The notes: generated by a model from the sequence alone, not told the origin. A stretch of 64,000 nucleotides of DNA from Belliella pelovolcani (GCF_900156785.1 NZ_FTOP01000008.1:1-64000); one strand, 5' to 3'. Numbered from the stretch's first letter, positions 18,353 through 28,091 are shown. Translations and numbers: made by a program.

Positions 18353-18716
18353 TTTGATTTTCATTAAGTTGATCAAATAGCTTTTTAAAATCAGCAGGAA
18401 CCATTTTCAAGACTTTTGCTTGATGCACCAGCTTGGGGAGTTCTTCTAGAAGAAAGAATTTTTTCTCATCCTGAATCAAACGCTCTCTCGCATGATCCGA
18501 GACAAAAAAGCCTATTCCCCGTTTGTTATCCACTATCCCTTCATTTTCCATCAAGGCATAGCTCCGCATAACCGTATTCCGATTCACTTCCAAGTCTACT
18601 GCCAGCTCTCTGACAGAAGGGATCTTGTCTCCTGGAAGTAATTTCCCTGTGAGAATCTGATCGACCAGCCGGTCTCTTATTTGGATAAATATGGTTTTAC
18701 CATCGCTAAATTCCAT
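18339..18716 (-). CDS. GntR-family transcriptional regulator, YtrA type
   Basis: A 125-residue regulator made of an N-terminal winged helix (IFIQIRDRLVDQILTGKLLPGDKIPSVRELAVDLEVNRNTVMRSYALMENEGI) and a short helical tail without an effector domain of the large FadR/HutC type. That is the build of YtrA-like regulators, which control ABC transporter operons they belong to. It follows the permease by one base. A TGTCATA-N6-TATGACA palindrome at the operon promoter (20409-20428) is the probable binding site. Confidence 0.9.
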   Translation of the reverse strand: MEFSDGKTIFIQIRDRLVDQILTGKLLPGDKIPSVRELAVDLEVNRNTVMRSYALMENEGIVDNKRGIGFFVSDHARERLIQDEKKFFLLEELPKLVHQAKVLKMVPADFKKLFDQLNENQNENK

Positions 18717-18717
18717 A

Positions 18718-19539
18718 TCAGACCTCCCTTTCTTTTAGCTTGTGATATGAAATAATATAACTTAGCACAGCACCCATGTAAAATAAAACTAGCAAGACAT
18801 AAATCATTAGTGGTGCTTCATTTCCAAAAACTTTGATATCCCATTTGCTATCAAGAAAATAACCAATATTCTTATATCCATCATTAAATAAATTAGATAT
18901 TATAAATGGAGACAAAGCCGTCACCACGCTGAATACAATCATAAAAAGAGGAAGCATCACAATATTCCACTTTCCATAATATTGACTCCCAGCAAATAGC
19001 GCTGAAGGGATAAATAATATTAAACTCAAAATAAAGATATAATATAGCCAGTCTGCACTTTGCTTAATTGGTATTAAAACATCAAAATCTATAATATCAA
19101 TATTAGTTATCCCCCCTGTAAATGGTATCAAAAACTCCAATGCTATCCATCTGGCAAGGATGGCACTTAAAGCAAAAATTATAGGCATAACCAAAAAAGC
19201 CAATGTAAATTTCACTATAAACTGAGAGAATAGCTTCTCCGACGGTAAAGCTGGTAAAAGGAGATATCGCTCAGCAGAAGCCTTGGATCTGAGATCAATA
19301 AAACTTTGCCCTACAACAAAAAGTAAAATTGCTATTACATAAAAAAAGTACGCTCTGTTATAAAAATTATTCTTCATCCCATACTGGACCATATCTATCT
19401 TAAAGTAGGATAAGCTATAAGTCAAATAGGAAGTAACTAACACAAAAGCTCCAATCAAAATCATCAGATAATACCTCCTATGCATCAAAAACTCAAACTT
19501 AATCAACTTCAAAATTCTGGAAATGGATAAACTATTCAT
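18718..19539 (-). CDS. ABC transporter permease
   Basis: A 273-residue integral membrane protein with about six hydrophobic segments (for example YYLMILIGAFVLVTSYLTYSL, FFYVIAILLFVVGQSFI, YVLLVLFYMGAVLSYIISY). It partners the ATPase whose gene overlaps it by four bases (ATGA type). Substrate unknown; YtrA-controlled transporters often export antimicrobial or cell-wall-active compounds (family knowledge, not shown here). Confidence 0.85.
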   Translation of the reverse strand: MNSLSISRILKLIKFEFLMHRRYYLMILIGAFVLVTSYLTYSLSYFKIDMVQYGMKNNFYNRAYFFYVIAILLFVVGQSFIDLRSKASAERYLLLPALPSEKLFSQFIVKFTLAFLVMPIIFALSAILARWIALEFLIPFTGGITNIDIIDFDVLIPIKQSADWLYYIFILSLILFIPSALFAGSQYYGKWNIVMLPLFMIVFSVVTALSPFIISNLFNDGYKNIGYFLDSKWDIKVFGNEAPLMIYVLLVLFYMGAVLSYIISYHKLKEREV

Positions 19540-20393
19540 GATGTTACTTGATTTTGAGTGGATAAAAATTCTCCTGTAAGTTTTCCTGCAATCACTGCAT
19601 TGAATAACAATTCCAAATCTGGACTTCCACCTAGATCTCCGACACTTTCAAATTGTCTAGCGATATATTGTGCACCGAGTAAGTGAGATTCTACATAAAT
19701 CGCTCCCTCTGGCGCTTTGGCTGCTTGGGAGAAAACGAATTCATTTTCTAGTTCCGCCAGATCTGCATGCAGCTTAATCATACCTTCATCCAAGACTATC
19801 ACCTGATCCACCAGATTTTCAATATCCTTCACTTGATGGGTAGAGATCACCATCGTCTGATCTTCTTGCAAACTCCCCGAAAGTACTTTCCTAAATGTAC
19901 TTTTGGATGGAATATCCAAGCCATTTGTGGGCTCGTCAAACAGCATCAACTTGGCTCCTGTACTTAGACCAATAGCGATCTGGAGCTTTTTCTGCTGACC
20001 AAATGAAAGATTTGATATCCTCTGATCACCGACAATCTTAAACTCCACTAGTAGATTTTCGAGTTTATCTAAATCAAACCCTTCATAAAAATCTTTATAA
20101 ACACCAACATACTCTTTTACGCTTAGGAATTCTGGGACAGAAACTTTTTCTGGCACAAAGATCATCTGGTTCAAAAATGGAACTGCTCTATCGAATGTAG
20201 GATAGATTCCAAAATTCACTTCACCAGAAACAGGCTTGAGCAAGCCAGCCATTAATCGCATTAAGGTAGACTTCCCAGCACCATTCATGCCTAGGAGGCC
20301 TATCACCTTACCCTCTTCCAATTGCAAATTCAAGCCTTCACAAAGACTCGGCTTTTTGGGATAAGAAAAATTGAGTTCTTTAATTGAAATCAT
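19536..20393 (-). CDS. ABC transporter ATP-binding protein
   Basis: About 285 residues from the ATG at 20393. Walker A is GLLGMNGAGKSTL, Q-loop is near FLNQMIFVPE, the signature is LSFGQQKKLQIA (LSGGQ variant), Walker B is KLMLFDEPTNGLD, and the H-loop is STHQVKD. The upstream ATG at 20414 would lie inside the regulator palindrome, so the internal start, which directly precedes the ISIKELNFSY strand, is chosen. First gene of a four-gene leftward operon: ATPase, permease, GntR regulator, membrane protein. Confidence 0.92.
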   Translation of the reverse strand: MISIKELNFSYPKKPSLCEGLNLQLEEGKVIGLLGMNGAGKSTLMRLMAGLLKPVSGEVNFGIYPTFDRAVPFLNQMIFVPEKVSVPEFLSVKEYVGVYKDFYEGFDLDKLENLLVEFKIVGDQRISNLSFGQQKKLQIAIGLSTGAKLMLFDEPTNGLDIPSKSTFRKVLSGSLQEDQTMVISTHQVKDIENLVDQVIVLDEGMIKLHADLAELENEFVFSQAAKAPEGAIYVESHLLGAQYIARQFESVGDLGGSPDLELLFNAVIAGKLTGEFLSTQNQVTS

Positions 20394-20408
20394 TTCGAAT
20401 TGTTTTAC

Positions 20409-20428
20409 TGTCATAGTATATTATGACA
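20409..20428. promoter_or_regulatory. Probable GntR operator of the ABC operon
   Basis: Inverted repeat TGTCATA-N6-TATGACA, 16 bases upstream of the chosen ATPase start. GntR winged helices bind such short palindromes, and the operon encodes a YtrA-type regulator, so autorepression is inferred. Confidence 0.65.
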
Positions 20429-20617
20429 CTAACATAGGCGATTAAATTTATAAGTCAAAATATTTTTACTTTTTATTTCTGCATAGCCTAAAAGATTTCT
20501 CAACCTCACATTGAACATTAAAGAAAAATATCAGGTTAGGAATTAGCTAATTATTATTTATTCAAAGGCAGACTTAAAATTTAGCAAGGGTTTTTAAGTC
20601 GAAAGCCGAACTCCAAC

Positions 20618-21388
20618 ATGTCAAAATTATCTTCTGAAGAAAAGTTTGTAGATGTCTCCGACTACGGAAGACCATTCGCTAGAGCTTTTGTCAATCAAAT
20701 ACAGCATACCCGTATCACGCCAGTTCAAGTAACCTACCTATTTGGAATCAGTGGTTTGATAGCAGTTTATTGCATATTGAGTGGTTATTATTATGCCGCG
20801 GGAATATTCTTAATCATCAAGTCAATATTAGATGCAGCAGATGGAGAATTGGCGAGAACAAAAAATCGCCCATCATACACTGGTCGCTATTTAGACTCTA
20901 TATTCGACATTTTTCTCAACTTTCTTTTTCTTGGGGCAGTTTGGCATGTCACCACGTCCTCCTTTTGGCTTATGCTATTAGCTTTTATTAGCATCCAAGT
21001 GCAAGGAACCTTATACAATTATTATTACGTCATCCTAAGACACAACACTGATGGAGGAGAACGTACTAGTAAAATCATTGAAAACGAGCGCCCAAAGGCT
21101 TTCCCTACAGAAAGTCAAAGCACGGTTGATTTCCTCTTTGACACTTACAGTATGCTTTACGGGGTATTTGACAAACTGATTTTCAAGCTTGACAAAAATG
21201 CTAACGATGCGCCAGTATTTCCAAAATGGTTTATGTCGATGATTTCAATTTATGGGCTTGGCTTCCAGCTACTTCTGATTTCGGTACTATTATCTACAGG
21301 ACTTGTAGAATATATCATCCCATTTTTTATTGGGTATAATGTGTTCTTGATAGTGTTTATCGGGATTAGGAAGGTATTCTTAAAATAA
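20618..21388 (+). CDS. CDP-alcohol phosphatidyltransferase family membrane enzyme
   Basis: A 256-residue membrane protein with the complete catalytic signature D-x2-D-G-x2-A-R-x8-G-x3-D-x3-D, visible as DAADGELARTKNRPSYTG then RYLDSIFD at about 87-112. Several transmembrane helices flank it. It joins a CDP-linked lipid or sugar-alcohol to an alcohol acceptor; the precise phospholipid headgroup cannot be assigned, and the family includes phosphatidylinositol-phosphate-type and phosphatidylglycerol-type synthases. Single gene with a strong terminator after it. Confidence 0.9.
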   Translation: MSKLSSEEKFVDVSDYGRPFARAFVNQIQHTRITPVQVTYLFGISGLIAVYCILSGYYYAAGIFLIIKSILDAADGELARTKNRPSYTGRYLDSIFDIFLNFLFLGAVWHVTTSSFWLMLLAFISIQVQGTLYNYYYVILRHNTDGGERTSKIIENERPKAFPTESQSTVDFLFDTYSMLYGVFDKLIFKLDKNANDAPVFPKWFMSMISIYGLGFQLLLISVLLSTGLVEYIIPFFIGYNVFLIVFIGIRKVFLK

Positions 21389-21421
21389 AAAAGGGCAACA
21401 AAATTTTTGTTGCCCTTTTTT
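21387..21421. terminator. Bidirectional rho-independent terminator
   Basis: Long perfect stem with core AAAAGGGCAACAAAA / TTTTGTTGCCCTTTT between the convergent phosphatidyltransferase gene and the second susCD operon, with T runs on both strands. Confidence 0.92.
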
Positions 21422-21443
21422 AATTTTCAATTTGCTTAATAGA

Positions 21444-21944
21444 TTACTCTATAACCCTTGTCCTCACTCGCATAGACACAATCTCCTGACCATTGTCAAG
21501 GGTCACTAAAAACAAGAAGGCTAATTCATCACCTGGAACAACAGAAGTAACTTCACCATCACTATTCGTCCTTACTTTTTCTTCAAATTCATTTATCGAT
21601 GTTGTAAAAACAGCGGTCGTAGCTCCAACTTGTATCGGAGCATCCAAATAACTTTCATTTGAATTCAACTGCCCCACATTGATATCGGATGCACCACCTA
21701 TAGCCTTCGTGATTTCCGCAATTGTTCGTCCAGAGGCTTCTGGAATTTGCATTTCATATCTAATCTCCCCACTTCCCGAAATTGACACTTCTATATATGG
21801 ATCAAATCCGAAAGTAGTCGCATTTGGGAAAGTTAATGGAACCTCAGCAACATTGTCACTATTCAGCTCACCGAAATCTTGCTCACAAGATGTTGCAAAC
21901 CATGCGAACACCATCAACACAATATAACTTTTTATCTTTTTCAT
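21444..21944 (-). CDS. SusCD-associated lipoprotein
   Basis: About 166 residues from the ATG at 21944 (MKKIKSYIVLMVFAWFATSC), which gives a clean lipoprotein signal with Cys at about 20; the longer upstream frame overlaps susD and lacks a signal. The mature part is beta-rich (YIEVSISGSGEIRYEMQI, TTAVFTTSINEFEEKV, LAFLFLVTLDNGQEIVSMRVRT) with no recognised family. It is the last gene of the susCD operon 2, so a surface accessory role is inferred. Confidence 0.7.
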   Translation of the reverse strand: MKKIKSYIVLMVFAWFATSCEQDFGELNSDNVAEVPLTFPNATTFGFDPYIEVSISGSGEIRYEMQIPEASGRTIAEITKAIGGASDINVGQLNSNESYLDAPIQVGATTAVFTTSINEFEEKVRTNSDGEVTSVVPGDELAFLFLVTLDNGQEIVSMRVRTRVIE

Positions 21945-21954
21945 AATCTTTAGC

Positions 21955-23409
21955 TTATTCATTCCACCAAACAGGTACGTTAGAGAAAATATTATTAGGG
22001 AAATTAGGATTTCTTGCCACCTCTTGAGATACATACTGTGCTCTCAAAGGACGCTGATTCGGATCTATACCTCCTGCGTTTTGATGTGGTGCAAGCGTAG
22101 GATAACCCGTTCTTCTCCAGTCTGTCCATTGCTCAATACCATTACCTGTCCATGCGATATATTTTTGAGTGAGAATTTTTTCCAAATCTGACTCAACATT
22201 ACCGGTTAGATTTACTTCATCCGAATTATCAGCAAAATATTGGTCGATTTGTGTCGCAGTCAATCCTGCCAAAGACATAGAGGCTCTAATTCCTTCTTGA
22301 TAAAATGCATTGGCATCTCCTGCGATTCCCAATCTCACTACTGCTTCTGCCATGATAAATGCTCTCTGAAAATTAGTGAGTAATCTGACTGGCCCCGCTC
22401 CATTACCTGTCACATAGGTATTGAATCTAGACCAGGAAGTCTGCGGAAGTGGTCTCTGACCTGCAAATCCATTATCTATAGTAACAAACTCTCCTGTAGG
22501 CGCTGTAACAAAAATCGGTAACCTTGGGTCATTTTTGCTTTGAAGCAAATTCACGAATCGCGTACTAATAATCAAGTCTGCTGCAAATGTGGATATATTG
22601 GTCCATTCGTGAACTGGTGCATAACTCCCTTGAGAAGTACCAAAATTGATGTTCAGGTCTTCGTCGTTACTTGAAATGTAGTCATTTTGCAAAACTTCAT
22701 TGATGATAGTCGTTGCCAAGGCTGGTTCTCTCACTGAAATGGTATTTGCCATTTTCAACATCAAAGTGTATCCAGCTTTTTTCCATCTGAGCAAATCGCC
22801 TCCATATGCCACATCATCTTGACTTGGAACAGCTGTAGATTCAGCATCAAGATCTGCAATGCCTTCTCTCACTAAATCAAAAAGACTCTGTATTTGATCT
22901 GTACCTTTATAGATATCTTCTTGGCTATCAAGCTCTGGCTGGGTATTTTCTAATCCTTGCAAAGCTTGAGAATAAGGAATATCACCCCAAGTATCTGTAG
23001 CCAATGCAAAAGCATATGCTTTCATGATTTTCCCTATACCTGAGTACGCACTTGCTCCAATTGCATCCGCAGATTTGATCATTTCTTGAAATGAAATCAA
23101 TGCCCCGCCATACAACTCAAACCTCCACTGATTTCCAAAATCATCACCATCGATATCATAGATATCATAGGCTGCTGGAGAACCACCTGCTCCTGCTGTC
23201 ACAGAAATCACTGTAGAACCGAATCTATTGAGCTCGTTGTTGTTAGCGAAAGCGGTACCAGTCAATCCAGTTGGTAAAAGCAAATCTGGAGTAACTGATT
23301 CAGGATTATTTGGATTTTCATTTACATCCAAAAAGTCCTGACATGAAGATGCAGTAAAAACCACTGCTACTGCTAATAATATTTTATTTAATGTTTTCAT
23401 CTTCGTCAT
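21955..23409 (-). CDS. susD-like: SusD/RagB-like lipoprotein (SusD-like_2 type)
   Basis: A 484-residue lipoprotein (VVFTASSC) beginning DFLDVNENPNNP, the hallmark of the SusD-like_2 branch. It also has FALATDTWGDIPYSQALQG, and WKKAGYTLMLKMANTISVREP in the helical region, and QKYIAWTGNGIEQWTDWRRTGYP near the end. It binds the ligand for the SusC barrel encoded just upstream. A second in-frame ATG nine bases in (23400) is equally possible. Confidence 0.95.
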   Translation of the reverse strand: MTKMKTLNKILLAVAVVFTASSCQDFLDVNENPNNPESVTPDLLLPTGLTGTAFANNNELNRFGSTVISVTAGAGGSPAAYDIYDIDGDDFGNQWRFELYGGALISFQEMIKSADAIGASAYSGIGKIMKAYAFALATDTWGDIPYSQALQGLENTQPELDSQEDIYKGTDQIQSLFDLVREGIADLDAESTAVPSQDDVAYGGDLLRWKKAGYTLMLKMANTISVREPALATTIINEVLQNDYISSNDEDLNINFGTSQGSYAPVHEWTNISTFAADLIISTRFVNLLQSKNDPRLPIFVTAPTGEFVTIDNGFAGQRPLPQTSWSRFNTYVTGNGAGPVRLLTNFQRAFIMAEAVVRLGIAGDANAFYQEGIRASMSLAGLTATQIDQYFADNSDEVNLTGNVESDLEKILTQKYIAWTGNGIEQWTDWRRTGYPTLAPHQNAGGIDPNQRPLRAQYVSQEVARNPNFPNNIFSNVPVWWNE

Positions 23410-23410
23410 A

Positions 23411-26400
23411 TTAAAGTGTGAATCTGATATTTACACCATAGTTCCTAGTATTGGGCACACCATTCAAGTCTAGACCTTGGATGTTACCCGCTCCTTGCGT
23501 ATTTAGCTCTGGATCACCAGGGAAGCCTGGAGCAAAGAACCATAGGTTTCGACCACTGAAACCGATACTAGCTTCTCCAAATGGAGTTCTTTCAAGGAAT
23601 CTTCTAGGAAGATTATAAGCCAAACTCACTTCCCTTAGCCTATAAACTGTGGCATCATATACACCACTTTCAGATATCAAGCCACCCAGTCCTGCCCAAT
23701 ACGTTTGAGCGGGCACTTGAATATTATTTGGCACATATTGCCCATCTCCAACTTCTATCACACCAGGTAGTACTCTTGGCAAATCTCTGTCTACTCCAGT
23801 CATTGCTAGTGTACCACCATTTCTCTGATCTACCATACCAAATGAATAGATATCACCTCCCTGACGTGTATCCACTAAGACACTCATCATCCAGTTTTTA
23901 TATCTAAATGTATTCATCAGGCCAGCTAACCAATCAGGCTGAGGATTAGCGATCACTTGTCCTGCTATTCCAGGTAGATAGCCACCAGTAAGTGGGTTAA
24001 TTAATAATTCACCCGCTGCATTTCTTTGCATGGCATTACCCACGATCACGCCATAAGGTTGCCCCACTACAATAGATGGCGTCAAACCAATGAATCCATT
24101 ACCTGGGATACCTGACTGATCGACTCCTGGTGCAATTTCTCTTACCTCATTCCTTATTCTGGTGAAGTTCAATCCCATATCCCAGGAAAAATTACCAGCT
24201 TCCAAAATTGTTGCATTCAATTCTAATTCTATACCCTGATTGACCATCTCACCAACGTTTGCAGTTTGTACATCAAATCCAGAAGCATTGGAAACAGCTA
24301 CATCGAAAATCTGATTGGTAGACCTCGTAAAAAAATATGCTGCATCAATAGAAAGCCTATTGTTGAATAAACCAATATTACCACCTACCTCGTAGCTGGT
24401 GACAAATTCAGGTGTCAACTGGTCAGAACCCAATATAGCACCTGGTGAGAAACCTGGAATATTTGCTCCACCAACACCAATTGGAAATTGAACAGAAGCC
24501 ACATTGTTACCAAAACCAGCAATACCAAAAAATGTATTCAATCGATACGGATCAGCATCTCTACCCACTGTCGCAGCACTAGCCCTTAGCTTTGCATAAG
24601 AAAGCACATCTGATTCAATATTGAATGCATCTGTCAACACAAAACTCGTGGCAATAGAAGGATAGAAATATGCATTGTTTCCAGCTGGCAAAGTCGAAGA
24701 CTGATCGACTCTTCCTGAAAGCTCTAGAAACAAGTAATTATTATAATCCAAAGAAAGCTGAGCATAATAACCAAGTAGCCTTCTTACATTAGAAAATTCG
24801 CCTGAACCTGTAAATACTGAGGCATTACTTACATTATCAAAAAAAGGCACATTCAAAGCAGAGCCTAACACACCAATGGTTTGAAGATTTCTTTGATTGA
24901 TGTTTTGGCCAAGAAGTAATGAAGCACTAAGCCCTTCAGTAAAGATATTAGACTTAGAGGCTGTAATTAATAAATCTCCATTCAATTCAGATCTATAGAT
25001 CATATCGTCAGCAATACTCCCAGCAGGTGTTCTAGCCGAACCAATTCTTGAAACTGCTTTACGCCTATCAGTGTAAGTATCCGCAGTAACTCTGTAAGTA
25101 ATATTCAACCAATCAGATATGTCATATCCCACTTTGAAATTACCAAAAACTCTATCAACGGTACTTTCAAGAAACTCGTTTTGCGTACTCCATAGCGGGT
25201 GATTTTGAGCTGGGTTGTAGAATAAACTATTACCTAACTCATCTTGGAATGGCTCTCCCACCAAATCAAAGGATCTTGGAATCCTGGTAATCTGACCAAA
25301 AGCAGACCCCCCATTACCTGTGATGGTATTTCTTGACTCAGATTTCACATAAGTCACATTACCACTTACCTTAACTCCATTATTGAGCTTTTTATTCCCT
25401 CCTACTTGAACATTATTTCTATTGAAAAAAGATTCTGGAATAATTCCATCCTGTAACGAGGAATTCACCGAAACAATAAAGTTGTCATCTCTATTTCCTG
25501 ATGCTATACTGACACCATTTTGAACGATTCTACCTCTTTGATAAAAATCTCTGACATTATTCGGAAATGCTTGATAGGGGACCGTAGTACCAAAACTTGT
25601 TTCTACAGTTTCAAATCCAGGTGTTCCGAAAGCAGGACCCCAAGAAGCAGTAGAGATATTGTTAAAATCATTTTGCGTCCCTTGTCCAAACTGGTTTTGA
25701 AAACTTGGTAAACCGTACACATTTTGAAAGTTGACTGAGGAATTTACTGTAATCTCTGTCTTATCGTTCATATTTGCTCCACTTTTAGTAGTGATGACGA
25801 TCGCACCTGCGGAAGCTCTAGAACCATACAGCACGGATGCAGCTGGTCCTTTTAGTACGTTGATCGACTCAATGGACTCAGGAGCAATATCATTCAGCCT
25901 ATTGGCTGGTTGCGAGCCAAAAAGTGTGTTTTGGGTATTGTCAGTATCATTATTAAAAATAATCCCATCTACCACAATCAATGGTTGATTAGACCCAGTG
26001 AAAGAAGTGATACCTCTAATATTGATATTGGTAGAAGCACCTGGGGCTCCAGATGCACCTACTATATTCACACCTGTCAACTTACCTTGCAAAGAGTTAA
26101 GTAAATTTGGCTCAGACTTTTGACTCACCAAATCTCCCTTGATAGACTGTACAGCATATCCAAGCGATCGCTCATCCCGCTCAATTCCCTGAGCTGTAAC
26201 AATAAACTCACTCAAATCTTCAAGATCGGAAGCCAAATTCACATTGATTTCTGATCTTGACCCCACGCGCTCTTCACGGGTTTTGTATCCAATAAAACTA
26301 AATACAAGAACTGCCTGATCTGAGGGCACTTCTATAGTATACCTTCCGTCCAGGTCTGTGGTAGTACCCGAACTACTTCCTTTAATTAGAATATTCACTC

Positions 26401-26518
26401 CTGGAATACCCTCCGGTTCCTCTGTAGAGGTAACCCTTCCCGTTACTGCTTTACTCTGCGCCCACATTTCATTGGTAGCAAATACAAGCAACAGAAGCGA
26501 CAATAAAACTCTCTTCAT
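23411..26518 (-). CDS. susC-like: SusC/RagA-family TonB-dependent transporter
   Basis: A 1035-residue protein with signal peptide (EMWAQ), carboxypeptidase-D-like domain (AVTGRVTSTEEPEGIPGVNILIKGS), a signature FIVTAQGIERDERSLGYAVQ, the plug (LNSLQGKLTGVNIVGASGAPG, PLIVVDGIIFNNDT, SINVLKGPAASVLYGSRA) and a long barrel ending in FTL. The FIVTAQGI...LGYA variant is frequent in SusC proteins paired with SusD-like_2, which agrees with the next gene. Operon of three genes; no local regulator or degradative enzyme. Confidence 0.95.
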   Translation of the reverse strand: MKRVLLSLLLLVFATNEMWAQSKAVTGRVTSTEEPEGIPGVNILIKGSSSGTTTDLDGRYTIEVPSDQAVLVFSFIGYKTREERVGSRSEINVNLASDLEDLSEFIVTAQGIERDERSLGYAVQSIKGDLVSQKSEPNLLNSLQGKLTGVNIVGASGAPGASTNINIRGITSFTGSNQPLIVVDGIIFNNDTDNTQNTLFGSQPANRLNDIAPESIESINVLKGPAASVLYGSRASAGAIVITTKSGANMNDKTEITVNSSVNFQNVYGLPSFQNQFGQGTQNDFNNISTASWGPAFGTPGFETVETSFGTTVPYQAFPNNVRDFYQRGRIVQNGVSIASGNRDDNFIVSVNSSLQDGIIPESFFNRNNVQVGGNKKLNNGVKVSGNVTYVKSESRNTITGNGGSAFGQITRIPRSFDLVGEPFQDELGNSLFYNPAQNHPLWSTQNEFLESTVDRVFGNFKVGYDISDWLNITYRVTADTYTDRRKAVSRIGSARTPAGSIADDMIYRSELNGDLLITASKSNIFTEGLSASLLLGQNINQRNLQTIGVLGSALNVPFFDNVSNASVFTGSGEFSNVRRLLGYYAQLSLDYNNYLFLELSGRVDQSSTLPAGNNAYFYPSIATSFVLTDAFNIESDVLSYAKLRASAATVGRDADPYRLNTFFGIAGFGNNVASVQFPIGVGGANIPGFSPGAILGSDQLTPEFVTSYEVGGNIGLFNNRLSIDAAYFFTRSTNQIFDVAVSNASGFDVQTANVGEMVNQGIELELNATILEAGNFSWDMGLNFTRIRNEVREIAPGVDQSGIPGNGFIGLTPSIVVGQPYGVIVGNAMQRNAAGELLINPLTGGYLPGIAGQVIANPQPDWLAGLMNTFRYKNWMMSVLVDTRQGGDIYSFGMVDQRNGGTLAMTGVDRDLPRVLPGVIEVGDGQYVPNNIQVPAQTYWAGLGGLISESGVYDATVYRLREVSLAYNLPRRFLERTPFGEASIGFSGRNLWFFAPGFPGDPELNTQGAGNIQGLDLNGVPNTRNYGVNIRFTL

Positions 26519-26953
26519 GTTATAATATTTGGTTTAATGATAAATATTAAATACTAATATTAATTGTTTTTGTTATATAATAAAAATTTAATGATTTTTT
26601 TAACCAATATTTAAAACAATTATTTATTCTAAAAAAATAAAATTTTATAGAAGATATACTAAATCATTAAATAATTATATTTTAATAAAAAACAGAATAT
26701 TTATTCACATTTGCTGCTTTTATTTAAAAAATAAAATGATGTTCAAGCTAAATCAAAATAAACAACCCTTCACCCTTCAAAATTAATCTACAGTATATTT
26801 CAAAAGAATCTATTTTATATGTATATACACGTAAAATTATCTAAAGGTTTAAAAAATTTTACCTTTTTTTATCCATAAACAGATTTTATGAAATAATTAC
26901 CATTAAAGATGTGATTTAAACCTGAAAATACCAGAAGAAAAAATATAAGATTT
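26519..26953. other. AT-rich region upstream of susCD operon 2
   Basis: This 435-base stretch is without a credible gene. It carries the promoter and long leader of susCD operon 2. On the minus strand TAATTTTG (26778-26785) matches the -7 consensus, with TTTG (26801-26804) 15 bases upstream, shorter than the usual 19-21. Confidence 0.4.
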
Positions 26954-27874
26954 TTACTGTCTCCTACCCTCAAGAATTATGGATGTGGTCGGATAGACAA
27001 TCCTAACACTACTTTCAGCCTTAAATTGATCAATAATACTTTCTGTGATCAAATGTTCAAAAAATCTCCTTTTCCTGGGATTACACAAATAGCGCAATGA
27101 AAGTTGTATTCCTCTTTCGTGAATCTTAGCATATACCGTGGGAGTATATTGGGTGAAAGAAATGAAATGCTCCTTCTGCGCTTTCTTAAGGGCTATTTGG
27201 ATACTTCGATATTCTTTCTTGAATATCTCTTCAAGCATTTCAGTTAAAATCGACTTGGCTCTCTTATAATCGGAATCCAAACTGATGTTAATATGCTGCT
27301 CATTCCATATATAATCAAAACCCTGACTGTAATTGGCCTGCGGTGCCGAAAAAACCATCCCATTTGGGACGTGAATAATCCTACCTGTACTCTGCTCAGC
27401 ATCCACCCAGTTACCCACTTCAAGGATACTAAACTGAAACACCCTCGTATCTACCACATCACCTTTAAACTCCCCTATCTGTACCCTGTCCCCTATATCA
27501 AAGGGCTTGCGCCAAAGAATAAATAGCCAACCAGCAATGTTGATAAAAATATCTTTTAAGGCAATCGCTATACCCGCTGATAATAATCCAAGGAAAGTCG
27601 TGATGGATTGGAAGTTACTGATCCAAATATTCCCGATTAGTAAAAATCCAATAAATACAATGATATACTGAACAGTCTTCCTCCAATGATAAAACTTTTT
27701 AAGCTCTGTCTCTTCTCTTTTTGCGCTGATAATCTTGAAAGCGAGCTTTTTAATCACCCACAAAACCACTATGATCATGATGGTCTTGTAGATGTCCCAT
27801 CTCAACTCATAGGCCACTACTGTATTCAAATAATCTATCCAATGTTCCATATTTTCAAAAGTATCAAGCTTCAC
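26954..27874 (-). CDS. MscS-family small-conductance mechanosensitive channel
   Basis: A 306-residue protein with N-terminal membrane helices and the MscS pore helix region FLGLLSAGIAIALKDIFINIAGWLFIL. The beta domain follows (RKPFDIGDRVQIGEFKGDVVDTRVFQFSILE, IIHVPNGMVFSAPQANYSQGF). It opens under membrane tension on hypo-osmotic shock. The first residues before the membrane segments are short. Transcribed alone, away from dnaE. Confidence 0.92.
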   Translation of the reverse strand: MKLDTFENMEHWIDYLNTVVAYELRWDIYKTIMIIVVLWVIKKLAFKIISAKREETELKKFYHWRKTVQYIIVFIGFLLIGNIWISNFQSITTFLGLLSAGIAIALKDIFINIAGWLFILWRKPFDIGDRVQIGEFKGDVVDTRVFQFSILEVGNWVDAEQSTGRIIHVPNGMVFSAPQANYSQGFDYIWNEQHINISLDSDYKRAKSILTEMLEEIFKKEYRSIQIALKKAQKEHFISFTQYTPTVYAKIHERGIQLSLRYLCNPRKRRFFEHLITESIIDQFKAESSVRIVYPTTSIILEGRRQ

Positions 27875-27967
27875 TTACAATTTCATCCTTTTTATCGACA
27901 GTCCAAAAGCTTTCCCTGACAATTCCCTTCATAAACTTGCAAACTGGATTTTTTATTGATTAAATTA

Positions 27968-27996
27968 TAAACATATAAATGTTAATAAAATTAACA
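27968..27996. promoter_or_regulatory. Compound operator upstream of dnaE
   Basis: AACA-N6-TGTT-N9-AACA, the same as at dinB, preceded by the shared 13-mer TAAATTATAAACA (27961-27973). The TGTTAAT...ATTAACA arms are part of a 13-bp inverted repeat (27974-28002). It lies 96 bases before the dnaE start. Confidence 0.6.
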
Positions 27997-28091
27997 TTTA
28001 TAAAAAACCAAGATATATCGCTTCGCTTATATCACGCAGTATCTATCCAATTATTTCCCCGACCAAGGGGGAGGCATATTTCACCAAGTAT

